DNA from: Endotrypanum monterogeii
Lineage: Eukaryota > Euglenozoa > Kinetoplastea > Trypanosomatida > Trypanosomatidae
NCBI GenBank assembly: GCA_000333855.2
Contig: CM007318.1
Coordinates: 1,352,205-1,416,204 of the forward strand
Length of the DNA: 64,000 bases
Direction of reading: 5' to 3'
Part shown: piece after piece, positions 39,470-49,792 of the stretch
Position numbering within the stretch: position 1 is the stretch's first letter
Layout of the letters: each line of letters starts with the position of its first letter
Position numbers and translations under genes: made by a program
The notes under the pieces: model-generated
What the model saw: only the letters and a program-made list of their open reading frames with translations
Database searches by the model: none
Told to the model about the DNA's origin: nothing

Positions 39470-39783
39470 GCGTGAGAGGTCGAGAGAGAGAAAGGGTCCC
39501 AGTGCTTTTTTTCCCTAATGTGGAGGGTAGACCAGATCGCCTCCTCCCATCCACGGTGGTCACGGATGTGCGGCGCTGCTGGTGTCGGTGTCGGGGTCAC
39601 CAACCACATTCTGTCGAGGGGGTCTGTGATGGGTCGCGTGCTCCTTCCACCCATGTAGCCGGGGGACCCCGTCGGCGTGCCCGAATGTGTGTTGCTCGTC
39701 TCTTACTGCCGAGCGGTGGGTGCGGGGTTGGGAAAGGGGATCTGGAGGGCGAGGGGGAGGGTCTGTAGCTCATGCACTGTACA
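39470..39783 (+). repeat. Dispersed repeat copy B (SIDER-like)
   Basis: 314 bp almost identical to copy A (28033-28348); by eye only a few positions differ, mostly in the GA and T runs near the start. Flanking sequences are unrelated, which fixes the element borders. It lies between the BPI-like gene and TOR3. Confidence 0.85.
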
Positions 39784-40735
39784 GCGCTCTCGAATGATTC
39801 CGGCAAGAGGGCACACGAATTCCTCCTGCCGCAGAGAGGACAAGAAATTTCAAGGGGAGCGACGGAAGCCCAATGAAGCACATGTGCTTAGCTACTTTAA
39901 GAGAACGGCATAGGTTCACCGTGTCATCGAGTACAAAAAATGTATGTATGAAAGCGAGGGGTAGTCGGGAAGGAGCGTCAGTGTTTCTATTTTTTTTTTC
40001 CCAATTCCCTCTCTCGCAGCAGAAGATGACTCAGGCAGAGATTGTTTGCCAACAGCTCACAAAAGAAATACGCAGGAGGGGAATGAAATTTTTTTTTTTC
40101 CGGAGGCAATGTTTCCAAGAGAAGCTATAGTGACCTCAACTTTTTTTTTTTTTTACCCTCCAAGTCCATCACTCCGTGCATGTTGATCATGTTGAGATGT
40201 ACAGCTTCCTAGATGGCAGTCTACGGAGAGCGTTCACCGGTATCATTCAACATACCAATAATAGCGTTCGCGTTGCAGAATGAAAAAAAAAAACACACTC
40301 GACCATGACAACTGTGCCAGATGCTGTCCGACAGCGAATGGAGGCGCTACTCTATTGCACCGCAGCTGATGGCCTCGGTGGAAACAATTTCCGCCTGCAC
40401 TCGCCCGTGCCACACTCAGCCACACACGGTTCCACGCGCTTTCCCATTGTGTCTTTTCTTGGGAATTTCCGTTCGTTTCCCCCACTTATTTCTTCTTACG
40501 GTCCCTGTGCCCAGACTATTTGTGAAATAATGCCTCAGCGTGTGCTTTGACTTTGTGGTTTACGGCTTTCCCTTTGGGTACATGTTTCATATCCACACTA
40601 CTGACCAACATCCGTCACTTCCTCTCCCCCTTTCTCTCTCTTCCTCGGTGCGCACACGCGCATTAACTAATAATTCTTTTTTTTTTTGGAGGGGGAGTAT
40701 CTGGTGCGTGTCTGCCCTCCGCGCCCGTCTTTTTC

Positions 40736-40739
<4 letters not shown>

Positions 40740-40770
<31 letters not shown>
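40740..40770. repeat. (CA)n microsatellite
   Basis: About 15 uninterrupted CA units in the spacer before TOR3. Confidence 0.95.
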
Positions 40771-40775
<5 letters not shown>

Positions 40776-41905
40776 TCTTTCTCTCTCTGAGACACAAATC
40801 AATCTCTTTTCAAAGGCATGAGAGCACCTGGGGAAGGATGCATAGCAGACTTGTAAATGCAAGACCCCCACAACAGGTCATCTTCCCTCTTGTACACATA
40901 TTTTTTCACTTGCTGACTCTCTTCTATGCCGTGCGGTGGGTACCGATATTTCCTACTGGTGTTTTTTTTGTTTTGTTTTTCCTGTCACGCGGCTGCGGGT
41001 AGAAACGGAGAGAGAGACTCTTTTCTCTTTGTGTATACAGCCTTACACATGCATCTGTAAGTTACTCTTACTGCTTGTACTTATGCGCCAAGGTATTTCT
41101 ATTAAAACTTTGTCGATGCTATCGTGCACTACCCGACCCTTGAAGCTGGATTGGTGTTCATGGATCATGACACTATTCAATAAAGGCAGTGAAAAAACAC
41201 TCATCCGGGTCGTCTTGAAAAATAAACCGCATAGAAGAGAAGCAACTTTTGTGCGCTCCTTTATGAGTCCCGAGACTGCGATGAGCTGTAAATTCTTTTT
41301 TTATCGTTTTTTTTTTATCGACATGTAAGCAGCAGTGTTCCGCTTCGCGTTCGTCCAGGTTACTATCGACCCGTATTTCTCGATACACAGCTCTCTTAAT
41401 TTCTTTTTCTGTACATTTTCCGTCCCTTGTCCTTCTCTAAATTGAACGTACCGAATGTGGCCTGCCACGCTATTATTTTGCCCCTGCTGCCCCGACAGAT
41501 TTGTCGTTCCTGCAATTTTGTTTCCTCCCTCCATTCTCACTTCGCCAACGAGAAGAATGGGAGGCGAGTTATCATGCCGCGATAGAGAAAATCCGTACAT
41601 AGTCGCAGATACTCATCTATGTCTGTTGTCACGTCTTTCCTTGACCATTCTCATCCTTTCTTCCGACCCCCATGGGCCATCTCGTCTTTACTTCTCTTCT
41701 TCGTTTCGGTTGCACATCGGGCCCCCTCCTTTTTTTTTTTATTATTATTTTTTTACGGCACATCGTTACGTCCTTCGCTTGCTCTCGCTTTTCGTGCGGT
41801 TGCAGGGTGGTAGGGGTGGGTGCAGTTGCTTCGGTGCTCTTAGTGGTCTTCTTATTACAACAGTGATTCATTTTTCTTGACCAACCCACCCTACGAAGCC
41901 ACAGA

Positions 41906-44900
41906 ATGGCCGAGCCAACTGACTATGAAGATTTGGTGGGATTCTCAGTGACACGATTTTTCAGCAGCGACAGCACCGCTGCGTTGGACCAGCAGGTGAG
42001 CTCCATCTTTGCAAATCTTAATAGCACACCGAAAGATCGTCGGCAACGCGCTCAAGAATGTCTGAGTGCCTTGACAGACACACTGTTTTTACACGAAAAA
42101 GAACTTGGTGCCAACGAGTCTCTTCAGGAGCGCATCATCGCTCTCCTCGACGGCACGTTCAATACTTCCGTAGAAAATGGGTGCAGCTCCTTCCGAGTTG
42201 TTTTCGATGTCAAATGGAGGGATCAACACGAAAAGAGAAATCGCTGCTTTGCGCTCCTGCTGAGTCGGGCTTTCCAGTGCACTACGCAGGACGACTGCCT
42301 GAGGGTTATTGAGTGCCTGGGAGAGGTGCTGGCGGACAACATTCGCACTACAACAGACCTCCTTGCAGACAATGTTGCGCAGCTCATAAAGGACCTTTTT
42401 ACGGCACAACAACTTCGCCGCACTGTCGCTTGTGAGGTGCTGGCGAAAATCGTGTCGACAACTGCCTTCGTCATAAAGCGTAATCCAACACTCTTGGGGC
42501 GTCTGGCAACATCGTGTGCGCCGTTGGTGACGCTGAAGGATGTGATAGAAGCGCGTGATGTGTGGCACCGCACGGCCCTTATTCGTCTTACCTCCGCGCT
42601 CGTGGAGGAGAACTGCTATGAGGTGACTCCGGCGGTGGCAAAGGACGTGGCGGACCTCATGTTACGATACATGCATGCTGCAGCGGATGAGTCGCAGCTG
42701 ACTGGTGTTCTTGACGCTCTGATCCACGTTGCTGTAACGCCGGCATTTGTATCGGCTCCGTGGAACTTGCCACAACTAGTGAGCTTTCTTTGTCAGACGA
42801 ACTGGTTTGCTTACTCCGATGCCACCCGTGTCGCTGCCGTAACTGCGGTAAACAAAGTCGCTTTTTTTCTCTGTCAAGAAGAGAAGGCCTTGTACGAGGC
42901 ACTCAGGATGCGCTCGCTAGATTTCATTTCTCACGACGACTCGGTGGAGGTGGTTACCGAGTCACTGAAGCTTTTGAAGGAGATGTTGGGGCTGGAAAGG
43001 GACCTTCCCCTGCGCGGCGCTGTCGTAAAGGCGGTCTGCTCCTCTATTCAGCGGAACCCGCACTTGCCCGTCATTGATGAGCTGCTGGAGCACCTTCGCG
43101 ACATTTATGGAGACGATGAAATGACACCGATTTACGTATTCTTGGAGAGCTACCTCAGCACGGAGCAAGAACTGCTGAACTTCGGAAAAGTGAACGCGTT
43201 GCTGCGCTTCGCTGGACAGCGGATTTGCTTCGACGATCCGCGGCTTGCACAGCTGCGCATCGATATTTGCGAAGGCTGGCCTACTCCGGCGATCCTGCGC
43301 TCACTACCGCTGCTCACGACGTTGCAGCGAACAGAGCAGTTAGATGACGTGTTGAATATGTTTTCCCACGACGACCATGATGTGCGACGTGTGGCAATCA
43401 CTACCGCACTGGAGCTCTGCGAAATCATTATGGAGCACAACAAGAATCAGGAGGCTATAGCGAACAGTAGCATGCACCACGCACACAGGCTGGATAGTGC
43501 GGTGAGCAATGCGGTGGAGCGCGTGCTCGACGTGGCCGTCGCGGACCGAGACCCCAAGATTCGACTTTGGGCGCTGCAGCAGCTCACACTCCCCTTTTTT
43601 CCCTATTTGTGCCTTGCGGACGCGCTGGAAACACTCTTCATGGCGCGCAATGACGACGACAGGGCCACACGGGACCAGTCGCTTATATTGCTCTGCCAGC
43701 TTCTGCCATATCACCCAGCAATTGTGCTGCCGCAGCTCCAGCGTGCTCAAGAGTATATGCTACACGATATATCCGCTATGGACGCGTCCGTATCTTTCGC
43801 AGTGTGCAACGCGGATCTGCTCCGGATGTGCGTAGACTACGGGGCCCTTCTTATTCCAGGGAGCACCATTGAAGAAATCGTTCTGCAACGACTGGAGGCA
43901 CAGCCTTTCATCTCCCGTTCCCTTTCTATTGCCCTTCTGCGGCTTATTCGGTCGATTCTGGAGCGCACGGCTCCGCAACATCACGTTGATTTTTTTTCGT
44001 TTGTGCGTCCGCTCCTGCTCATTGTGAATGGCGGCGACTCCTGCACACGACGCTGCGAAGCGTTAGAGACACTGACCGCGTTTATTAGTCACATTATAAA
44101 GACAGACATTTCGGGACTCAATGAGGTATGTCGGTCGGTTGCTCGCATTATTCGTCGCGAGACGGAGCAAGAGGAGTCCGTGACGATTGCGGCCATGAAG
44201 GTGCTTAGTTCTATTGGCGCTGTGACTCCTGTAAAGATGCGTCATGTCTTCCGTATGATGGGGTCGGATGAGATGGAGGAGGAAGAAGAGGTGGTTACGA
44301 CTGCGCTAGCGCACTGCAAGCCGCGGCTACGCGTGTCGACGCGCATGCAAGAGCGCTACCCCTCTGCAGTGTTGTACTATCTTGTTCGATCACTGCAGCT
44401 CGCGCTAGATCCGAAGCAGCAGGTAGAAACGTTGCAGGCGGTACGATCGATGCTGCGCGATGTAGATAAGAAGTCGAGACTCAATCTTCTCACTCAGTTG
44501 CTGTCGCAGCTTCAAACGTGGCTAGGTGACCCGGAGCGTGCATTTCTCTACGAGACGGTGCTCGGCCTCATGAGCGACCTTGCCATGTTGCTTTGCCAGT
44601 TCAAGGACACCGTAGCTTCATCGGTTGGTCAAAATCTACTTCAGTGTGTGCAGGCGTTTTGCCTGTTGCCCCAGGCAAGTCAGAAGCCATTCAGAACGTA
44701 CGTTGTTCAGCTGCTCGATAACTTGGCGAAGGGCATCCCGGCGCAAGAGATGCGCTATAATCGCTGGGCCGTCGAGTTTATTCACCAGCGGCTGTCGCAA
44801 AACAAAAACGATCTCGATCTTGTGCACCGTGTGGTCAAATCCTTGGAGTCTTTCGTCGCAGTAATGCACGAGAAGGAGCTGCAGCTTATCCTACCCCACG

Positions 44901-47900
44901 TACTACAGTGCATTGAGCCTGCGAAGGCCTCACCGGAGGGGAAGCTCTCTAAATCGAAAGACATCAACGACGCGTGTTTCGATTTTTTGAACTTTATTAT
45001 GGTGAAGCAGCCAACACTAGTGAAACACTGCTGCGCACAGATTGTTCACACTATCATGTGGTACATTGAGCTTGCGGACAACAACAGGGAAATGGACGTG
45101 GGCTTAAACACGCTGGCGAGGCTGGTGGACACAGTGGGTGTGCCGGCAAGGCGGTTTATTATGCCAATTGAGCGTGTTTCCATGCGTAATGGATTTCCTT
45201 CCGGCTACTTTCTCAACCTCGTGCAGAGCGCTGCTGGCGGCGCCAAAACCCGCTCGACGATCTCGAGTGCAACAGACCTTAACCCAGATCGCCCCATCAC
45301 AGTCATATCGCACCTACCACGCTTGTCGCAGGCTGAGTTTGAGAACGAGTTTCGCTGCAATGGACGGGCGAATAACGTCTTGATCGACGTCCTCGACGTA
45401 CGACACGACCACGGTCAAACAACTATCAACTTCCGCTTCCACCCCGGGGAGGACACCGCGGCGCACTGTAGCCTTTTCAGTCGAAAGGCCACAGACAACA
45501 AGTCTTCTATGCGACGGAACTTGGGGATTCTGCGGGTGGAGCAAACGGAGGAGAGTCCTCGGGCGGTAGGGGCAGAGGTTATTGACGCTCTTTCCAGTTT
45601 ACCGGTGGCAAAGACAAAGAAGCGCGAGCAGTCGTGGGTGTTGTGGCTGCATAATGCAACGGTGAGTCTTCTGAGGAACTCACCGTACGCGGTACTCCGT
45701 AGTACATGTTCTGTCGCCGACCGAAACACAGAGCTGGCCAAAGATCTTTTTCCCTTTGCCGTGGCTGCCGTCTGCGAACACCTAGACGTGCCGCTGCGGG
45801 AGAAACTAATGGAGCTTTTTGATCGTGCGCTTGCTGCTGCCCCAGCAGACGTGAAGCAGGGACTGTTTTTTTTTGCTGAATTCATGGAGGGTCAGCGTGA
45901 TGAGGTTCGAGAAAAGATAGCGAAGGTGACACGGGAGAGCGTGTTCACTGTGGATCGTGAGTCTCAAAGTCAGAAATTTGGCATCAATTATGACCAAGAT
46001 CCCAGCAAGGGCGTCATCGTAACGAAATTGGCGCCCAACGGCCTCGGTGCCCGCGCCGGCGTCCCCATCGGGGCGCGGCTGGTAGCAATCAACAATCATC
46101 CTGTGTGTGCAGTTAGCGACATTCGCGGACTCATTGAAGGCCTGACGCACATCGAACTTTTGCTGTCCTACGAGGTGGAGGAAAATATCAAGCTGAAGCA
46201 GAGGCCGCTCATGAACTTGGAGGTGCTGGCCTCCGTCGCCCTAGATGGGGAGATGCACATCAAGGCGATCTACTTCAATGAGATGCTTTTTGAGCATCTG
46301 TCGAGTAAGATGGACAAAATGGCGGACCGAAAGGACAGCCAGACGCGCCGCGTGATGTCCATTGCCGAGGATCTCATTCAGTACTATCGACATCTCAACA
46401 TGACCATGGCGGCCAATGGCTTGCTGAAGATGCTTACGCGCCGATTTTCCGACGAAATTTTTGCACCGGAAAAATTTGGTTTTGAAGAGGTTGCGTCGTT
46501 GGAGCAGCTCAACTGGTGGAACGAGGCGCTGCGTCAGTACGAAGCACGGATGGCCAGTTGCGATGCCTCGCACATTGAGGTAGCTTCTTTTGTGGGCGTG
46601 TTACGCTGTGAGCAGGCGCTGGGGCACTCGAGTCGCGTGCAGGTCCTCGCCGAGGAGTACTGGGATCAGCTTCCGACTGACGCGCAGCGTGAAGTTGCGC
46701 CTTTTCGAGCCAAAGCAGCTTTCTGCCTGGGAGCGTGGGATACTTTCGATGAGCTGGCCGTAGACAAGCGCATGCAGAGCTGCTTCGGCGTCGTCGAGCG
46801 CTGTGCTGCGCTATATAGGGCTGAGCAGTACGACGAGCTTTTGCGTTACACCGACAAGGTGCGTGAGTCGATGCTTGAGCCCTTTGCGGATTCGCTCAAC
46901 GAGAGTTACAGTCGCGCCTACGAAGGCATGATGCGTCTGCAGCACCTGCGTCACTTCGAAGAACTTGTGCTATTCAACACCGCTTGCGAGGAGAGGCAGG
47001 AGTTGCTAAAATGTGTGTGGCATCGCCGACTAGTGCAGATGTCTACCCGACCCGATGACCTCATGACTGTGCTATCTATCAACTCCCTCGTGCTAGCGCC
47101 AGAGGAAGATATGCATTCGTATGTGTACGTCATTCGTTGTCTTTGCAAAGCGCAGTGGTTCTCGCACGCCGAGCATCTCCTGCAGCGGCTGCTGCACGAG
47201 GACTCCTCTCTCGAGGATTTGTGCTCGTGCGATCCGGAGTTGATTCACACGTATATGAAGTATGTATACCTTTCCAAAGACAAGCAAGGGGCGCACAGGG
47301 AGCTGAAAGAAATTTTGTCCGCCGTCAAGGTTGACCCCGAAAATCCGCGAGCAGAGATGTGGGGGCAATGTTGGCTCCTCTTGGGGGAGTGGACCATGTA
47401 TCTTTTCCCCGAGCGCGGTGAGGAGGCCATTGAGGAGCTCACGTGCGCCACAGAGCTGGGCCCCGACAGTGCCGCTGCTTTTCACTCGCTGGGCATCCTT
47501 CACTTTGATCTCGCCCGAGACCCAAGCACGCAGGGCGAGGTGCAAGACAACCACTTGATCTGGTGCATTCACTCACTCTTCAGATCTATTCAGCTGTGCA
47601 ACGATGTGCTGGGCAACTTGGTAATGCAAGATGTGCTGCGTATCCTCTCCGTCTGGTTTGCAAAGAGTGATATGGTCGAAATCAACGAAGCCGTGCACCA
47701 CGGTGTGCAGGTGGTGGCAGATCACGTGTGGCTGAATGTGGTACCACAGCTCATCGCTCGCATTGGCATCAAAGCGCCCGAGGCTCGTGCTATTTTGACT
47801 GACTTGCTGATTCGTGTCGGGTCCAAGTATTCCCACTCCCTTATTTACCCTCTCACAGTGGCGGAAAAGTCTCCGGATGCCGTGCGACAGCACATGGCTG

Positions 47901-49792
47901 ATCGTGTGATCACCGGCATGCGCATTATCCCGGAGAACGATCGCATTGTGAAGGAGGCGTCTCTTGTTAGTAACGAGATGGTGCGCATCGCTATATTGTG
48001 GACTGAGAAGTGGCACGCCGCCATACAGCAGGCGGCCTACAAACCGAGTAGCTCGGCCACGATCCTCAGTATGTTGCAGCCATTGTACAAGGAGCTGGAT
48101 AGCGCCTTCACACCGAGCGAGCAATCTTTCGAGCGAACCTTTGGACAAACACTGCGCCGCGCGAAAATGGCTCTGGAGGCCTCCAAAACTGACGAGGCGT
48201 GGGGCTTCTTGCGTCAGGTTTACGCGCAGCTGCGCCGCGGAGTCCTGGAGCGACGACTCTACATGAGCGACGTCTCACCGACGCTGAATAAAATACACGA
48301 CAGTATCGTTGCAGTACCGGGCACCTTCGAGCACAACAAGCCCCTCATCACGATCCGAAAGTTTCACAGCAACGTATACGTGATGCCATCCAAACAGAAG
48401 CCACGCCGCATCGGTCTTGACGCATCTGATGGAAAAACGTATCGGTTTCTTCTGAAGGGCCACGAAGACATGCGACAGGATGAGCGTGTCATGCAGTTTA
48501 TTCGTCTTATTGACACCATTTTTCAGTCCGACAATGCGGCAAGTGCGATTGCACTGAGTATCCCACAGTACGCTGTGATTCCGCTCACCGACAACGTCGG
48601 CGTAGTGGGGTGGGTGGAGAACACAGAAACTATTTACAAGATGCTGGAGACATACCGGCAGACGCAGGACGTGTCGATCTACGAGGAAGTGAACCTCATT
48701 CTGAAGAAAGGCTGCCTCAACTCCATTGAGGACTACCACCGCTTACCCAAGCAGCAGCGAAAAGCGCTTCTCCACTACGCGATGGAGAACACGCCAAAGA
48801 ATGAGCTACGTCGCATCTTCTGGGACCATAACGATACGTGTGAGCAGTGGCTCAGCTACAGGCAGATATACGGCCAGACTCTGGCTGCGATGTCTATGGT
48901 GGGCTACGTACTTGGCCTCGGCGATCGACATCTCAACAACTTGATGCTACAAGGAAATGGCACAGTCGTCCACATCGACTTCGGCGACTGTTTCGAGGTG
49001 GCCATGCACCGTGCCCTGTACGCAGAGGCTGTTCCCTTCCGCCTAACACGGCTACTGGTGTGTGCACTCGGCATTACTGGTGTGGATGGTGTGTATCGTA
49101 TGACATGCGAATTGGCTATGAAGAACCTTCACCGGCACAGCGAGAACCTTCTTTCTATCCTCGAAGCCTTCATTTACGATCCTCTTATCAACTGGCGACT
49201 CAACGCCGGAAACGACGGCGCAGACAAATCGTCGTCCAAGTCGGTGCGACAGGAGAATAGCACAGGCGGGATCGCTACTTCTCTTGGTGACGCGGGCGCT
49301 GCAGCGCTCCTAGGGGTCGTTGAGGTGCCGGAGGTAGAATTAAAACCAGTTACCATGCAGCTCTCCAAGTCTGTGAAGCCAGTGACTCACTCGGTCTTGC
49401 AAGGGGGGAGTCAAATGTTTGAAAATGGCGAGGAGACGCGAAATCAGCAAGGCGATTTAGCTCTCGCCCGTGTACGTGCGAAGCTCACTGGCCAAGATTT
49501 TAATGTAGTGAACACCTCCTTCTCGATGCTGCGCTCATCACGCCGTCTGGATGTTGGCAGTTCTTATCACCAAGATTCGTCCTGGGGCTCGAATAGTCTT
49601 GCTGGGTTCCCCGATTCGCCCAAGGATTCCTTTGCTGCGCCACTTCTCACCACCTATCTTTCCCTTCGTGTGCTAAACGGAGGCGCGGAGAGCCTCGACG
49701 TTCCGCACCAAGTCGATCGCTTGATTCAAGAGGCCACAAGTCTGGACAACCTGTCAGATGCTTTTCTCACCGGGTGGGCACCGTTCTGGTAG
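41906..49792 (+). CDS. TOR3: TOR-family PIK-related kinase with PDZ domain (TOR3 / TOR-like 1)
   Basis: A complete 2,628-residue TOR kinase. Helical HEAT-like repeats fill about 1-1300. A PDZ domain lies at about 1346-1425 (QKFGINYDQD, then APNGLGARAGVPIGARLVAI). The FAT region follows to about 2020. The FRB region is about 2025-2125 (MVRIAILWTEKWHAAI). The PI3/4-kinase-like domain starts near 2160 with the ATP-binding Lys in FLLKGHEDMRQDERVMQ (K2184), the catalytic loop GDRHLNN (2339-2345) and HIDFGD (D2358). A canonical FATC end closes the protein (QVDRLIQEATS to GWAPFW). All key catalytic residues are intact. An internal PDZ domain is known from the trypanosomatid TOR3/TOR-like 1 group, which in Leishmania is needed for acidocalcisome biogenesis and virulence. 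Residues that contact rapamycin in human mTOR are changed. The ATG at 41906 is the first in frame. Confidence 0.93.
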   Translation: MAEPTDYEDLVGFSVTRFFSSDSTAALDQQVSSIFANLNSTPKDRRQRAQECLSALTDTLFLHEKELGANESLQERIIALLDGTFNTSVENGCSSFRVVFDVKWRDQHEKRNRCFALLLSRAFQCTTQDDCLRVIECLGEVLADNIRTTTDLLADNVAQLIKDLFTAQQLRRTVACEVLAKIVSTTAFVIKRNPTLLGRLATSCAPLVTLKDVIEARDVWHRTALIRLTSALVEENCYEVTPAVAKDVADLMLRYMHAAADESQLTGVLDALIHVAVTPAFVSAPWNLPQLVSFLCQTNWFAYSDATRVAAVTAVNKVAFFLCQEEKALYEALRMRSLDFISHDDSVEVVTESLKLLKEMLGLERDLPLRGAVVKAVCSSIQRNPHLPVIDELLEHLRDIYGDDEMTPIYVFLESYLSTEQELLNFGKVNALLRFAGQRICFDDPRLAQLRIDICEGWPTPAILRSLPLLTTLQRTEQLDDVLNMFSHDDHDVRRVAITTALELCEIIMEHNKNQEAIANSSMHHAHRLDSAVSNAVERVLDVAVADRDPKIRLWALQQLTLPFFPYLCLADALETLFMARNDDDRATRDQSLILLCQLLPYHPAIVLPQLQRAQEYMLHDISAMDASVSFAVCNADLLRMCVDYGALLIPGSTIEEIVLQRLEAQPFISRSLSIALLRLIRSILERTAPQHHVDFFSFVRPLLLIVNGGDSCTRRCEALETLTAFISHIIKTDISGLNEVCRSVARIIRRETEQEESVTIAAMKVLSSIGAVTPVKMRHVFRMMGSDEMEEEEEVVTTALAHCKPRLRVSTRMQERYPSAVLYYLVRSLQLALDPKQQVETLQAVRSMLRDVDKKSRLNLLTQLLSQLQTWLGDPERAFLYETVLGLMSDLAMLLCQFKDTVASSVGQNLLQCVQAFCLLPQASQKPFRTYVVQLLDNLAKGIPAQEMRYNRWAVEFIHQRLSQNKNDLDLVHRVVKSLESFVAVMHEKELQLILPHVLQCIEPAKASPEGKLSKSKDINDACFDFLNFIMVKQPTLVKHCCAQIVHTIMWYIELADNNREMDVGLNTLARLVDTVGVPARRFIMPIERVSMRNGFPSGYFLNLVQSAAGGAKTRSTISSATDLNPDRPITVISHLPRLSQAEFENEFRCNGRANNVLIDVLDVRHDHGQTTINFRFHPGEDTAAHCSLFSRKATDNKSSMRRNLGILRVEQTEESPRAVGAEVIDALSSLPVAKTKKREQSWVLWLHNATVSLLRNSPYAVLRSTCSVADRNTELAKDLFPFAVAAVCEHLDVPLREKLMELFDRALAAAPADVKQGLFFFAEFMEGQRDEVREKIAKVTRESVFTVDRESQSQKFGINYDQDPSKGVIVTKLAPNGLGARAGVPIGARLVAINNHPVCAVSDIRGLIEGLTHIELLLSYEVEENIKLKQRPLMNLEVLASVALDGEMHIKAIYFNEMLFEHLSSKMDKMADRKDSQTRRVMSIAEDLIQYYRHLNMTMAANGLLKMLTRRFSDEIFAPEKFGFEEVASLEQLNWWNEALRQYEARMASCDASHIEVASFVGVLRCEQALGHSSRVQVLAEEYWDQLPTDAQREVAPFRAKAAFCLGAWDTFDELAVDKRMQSCFGVVERCAALYRAEQYDELLRYTDKVRESMLEPFADSLNESYSRAYEGMMRLQHLRHFEELVLFNTACEERQELLKCVWHRRLVQMSTRPDDLMTVLSINSLVLAPEEDMHSYVYVIRCLCKAQWFSHAEHLLQRLLHEDSSLEDLCSCDPELIHTYMKYVYLSKDKQGAHRELKEILSAVKVDPENPRAEMWGQCWLLLGEWTMYLFPERGEEAIEELTCATELGPDSAAAFHSLGILHFDLARDPSTQGEVQDNHLIWCIHSLFRSIQLCNDVLGNLVMQDVLRILSVWFAKSDMVEINEAVHHGVQVVADHVWLNVVPQLIARIGIKAPEARAILTDLLIRVGSKYSHSLIYPLTVAEKSPDAVRQHMADRVITGMRIIPENDRIVKEASLVSNEMVRIAILWTEKWHAAIQQAAYKPSSSATILSMLQPLYKELDSAFTPSEQSFERTFGQTLRRAKMALEASKTDEAWGFLRQVYAQLRRGVLERRLYMSDVSPTLNKIHDSIVAVPGTFEHNKPLITIRKFHSNVYVMPSKQKPRRIGLDASDGKTYRFLLKGHEDMRQDERVMQFIRLIDTIFQSDNAASAIALSIPQYAVIPLTDNVGVVGWVENTETIYKMLETYRQTQDVSIYEEVNLILKKGCLNSIEDYHRLPKQQRKALLHYAMENTPKNELRRIFWDHNDTCEQWLSYRQIYGQTLAAMSMVGYVLGLGDRHLNNLMLQGNGTVVHIDFGDCFEVAMHRALYAEAVPFRLTRLLVCALGITGVDGVYRMTCELAMKNLHRHSENLLSILEAFIYDPLINWRLNAGNDGADKSSSKSVRQENSTGGIATSLGDAGAAALLGVVEVPEVELKPVTMQLSKSVKPVTHSVLQGGSQMFENGEETRNQQGDLALARVRAKLTGQDFNVVNTSFSMLRSSRRLDVGSSYHQDSSWGSNSLAGFPDSPKDSFAAPLLTTYLSLRVLNGGAESLDVPHQVDRLIQEATSLDNLSDAFLTGWAPFW

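Larger units (their letters stand above)
38291..41905. other. Longest spacer, with SIDER-like copy B, before TOR3
   Basis: 3.6 kb without a supported gene. It has many poly-T and poly-A tracts, a TA/T-rich first kilobase, repeat copy B (39470-39783), a (CA)n run (40740-40770), and a pyrimidine-rich tract ending in CGGTTGCAG (AG at 41804-41805) that probably is the TOR3 acceptor. Open frames at 40936-41328 and 41455-41880 are T-rich and end in the leader; not called. Confidence 0.5.

Noticed and set aside
41455..41880. A 141-codon frame directly upstream of TOR3
   Set aside because: T-rich low complexity that covers the likely pyrimidine tract and acceptor of TOR3.
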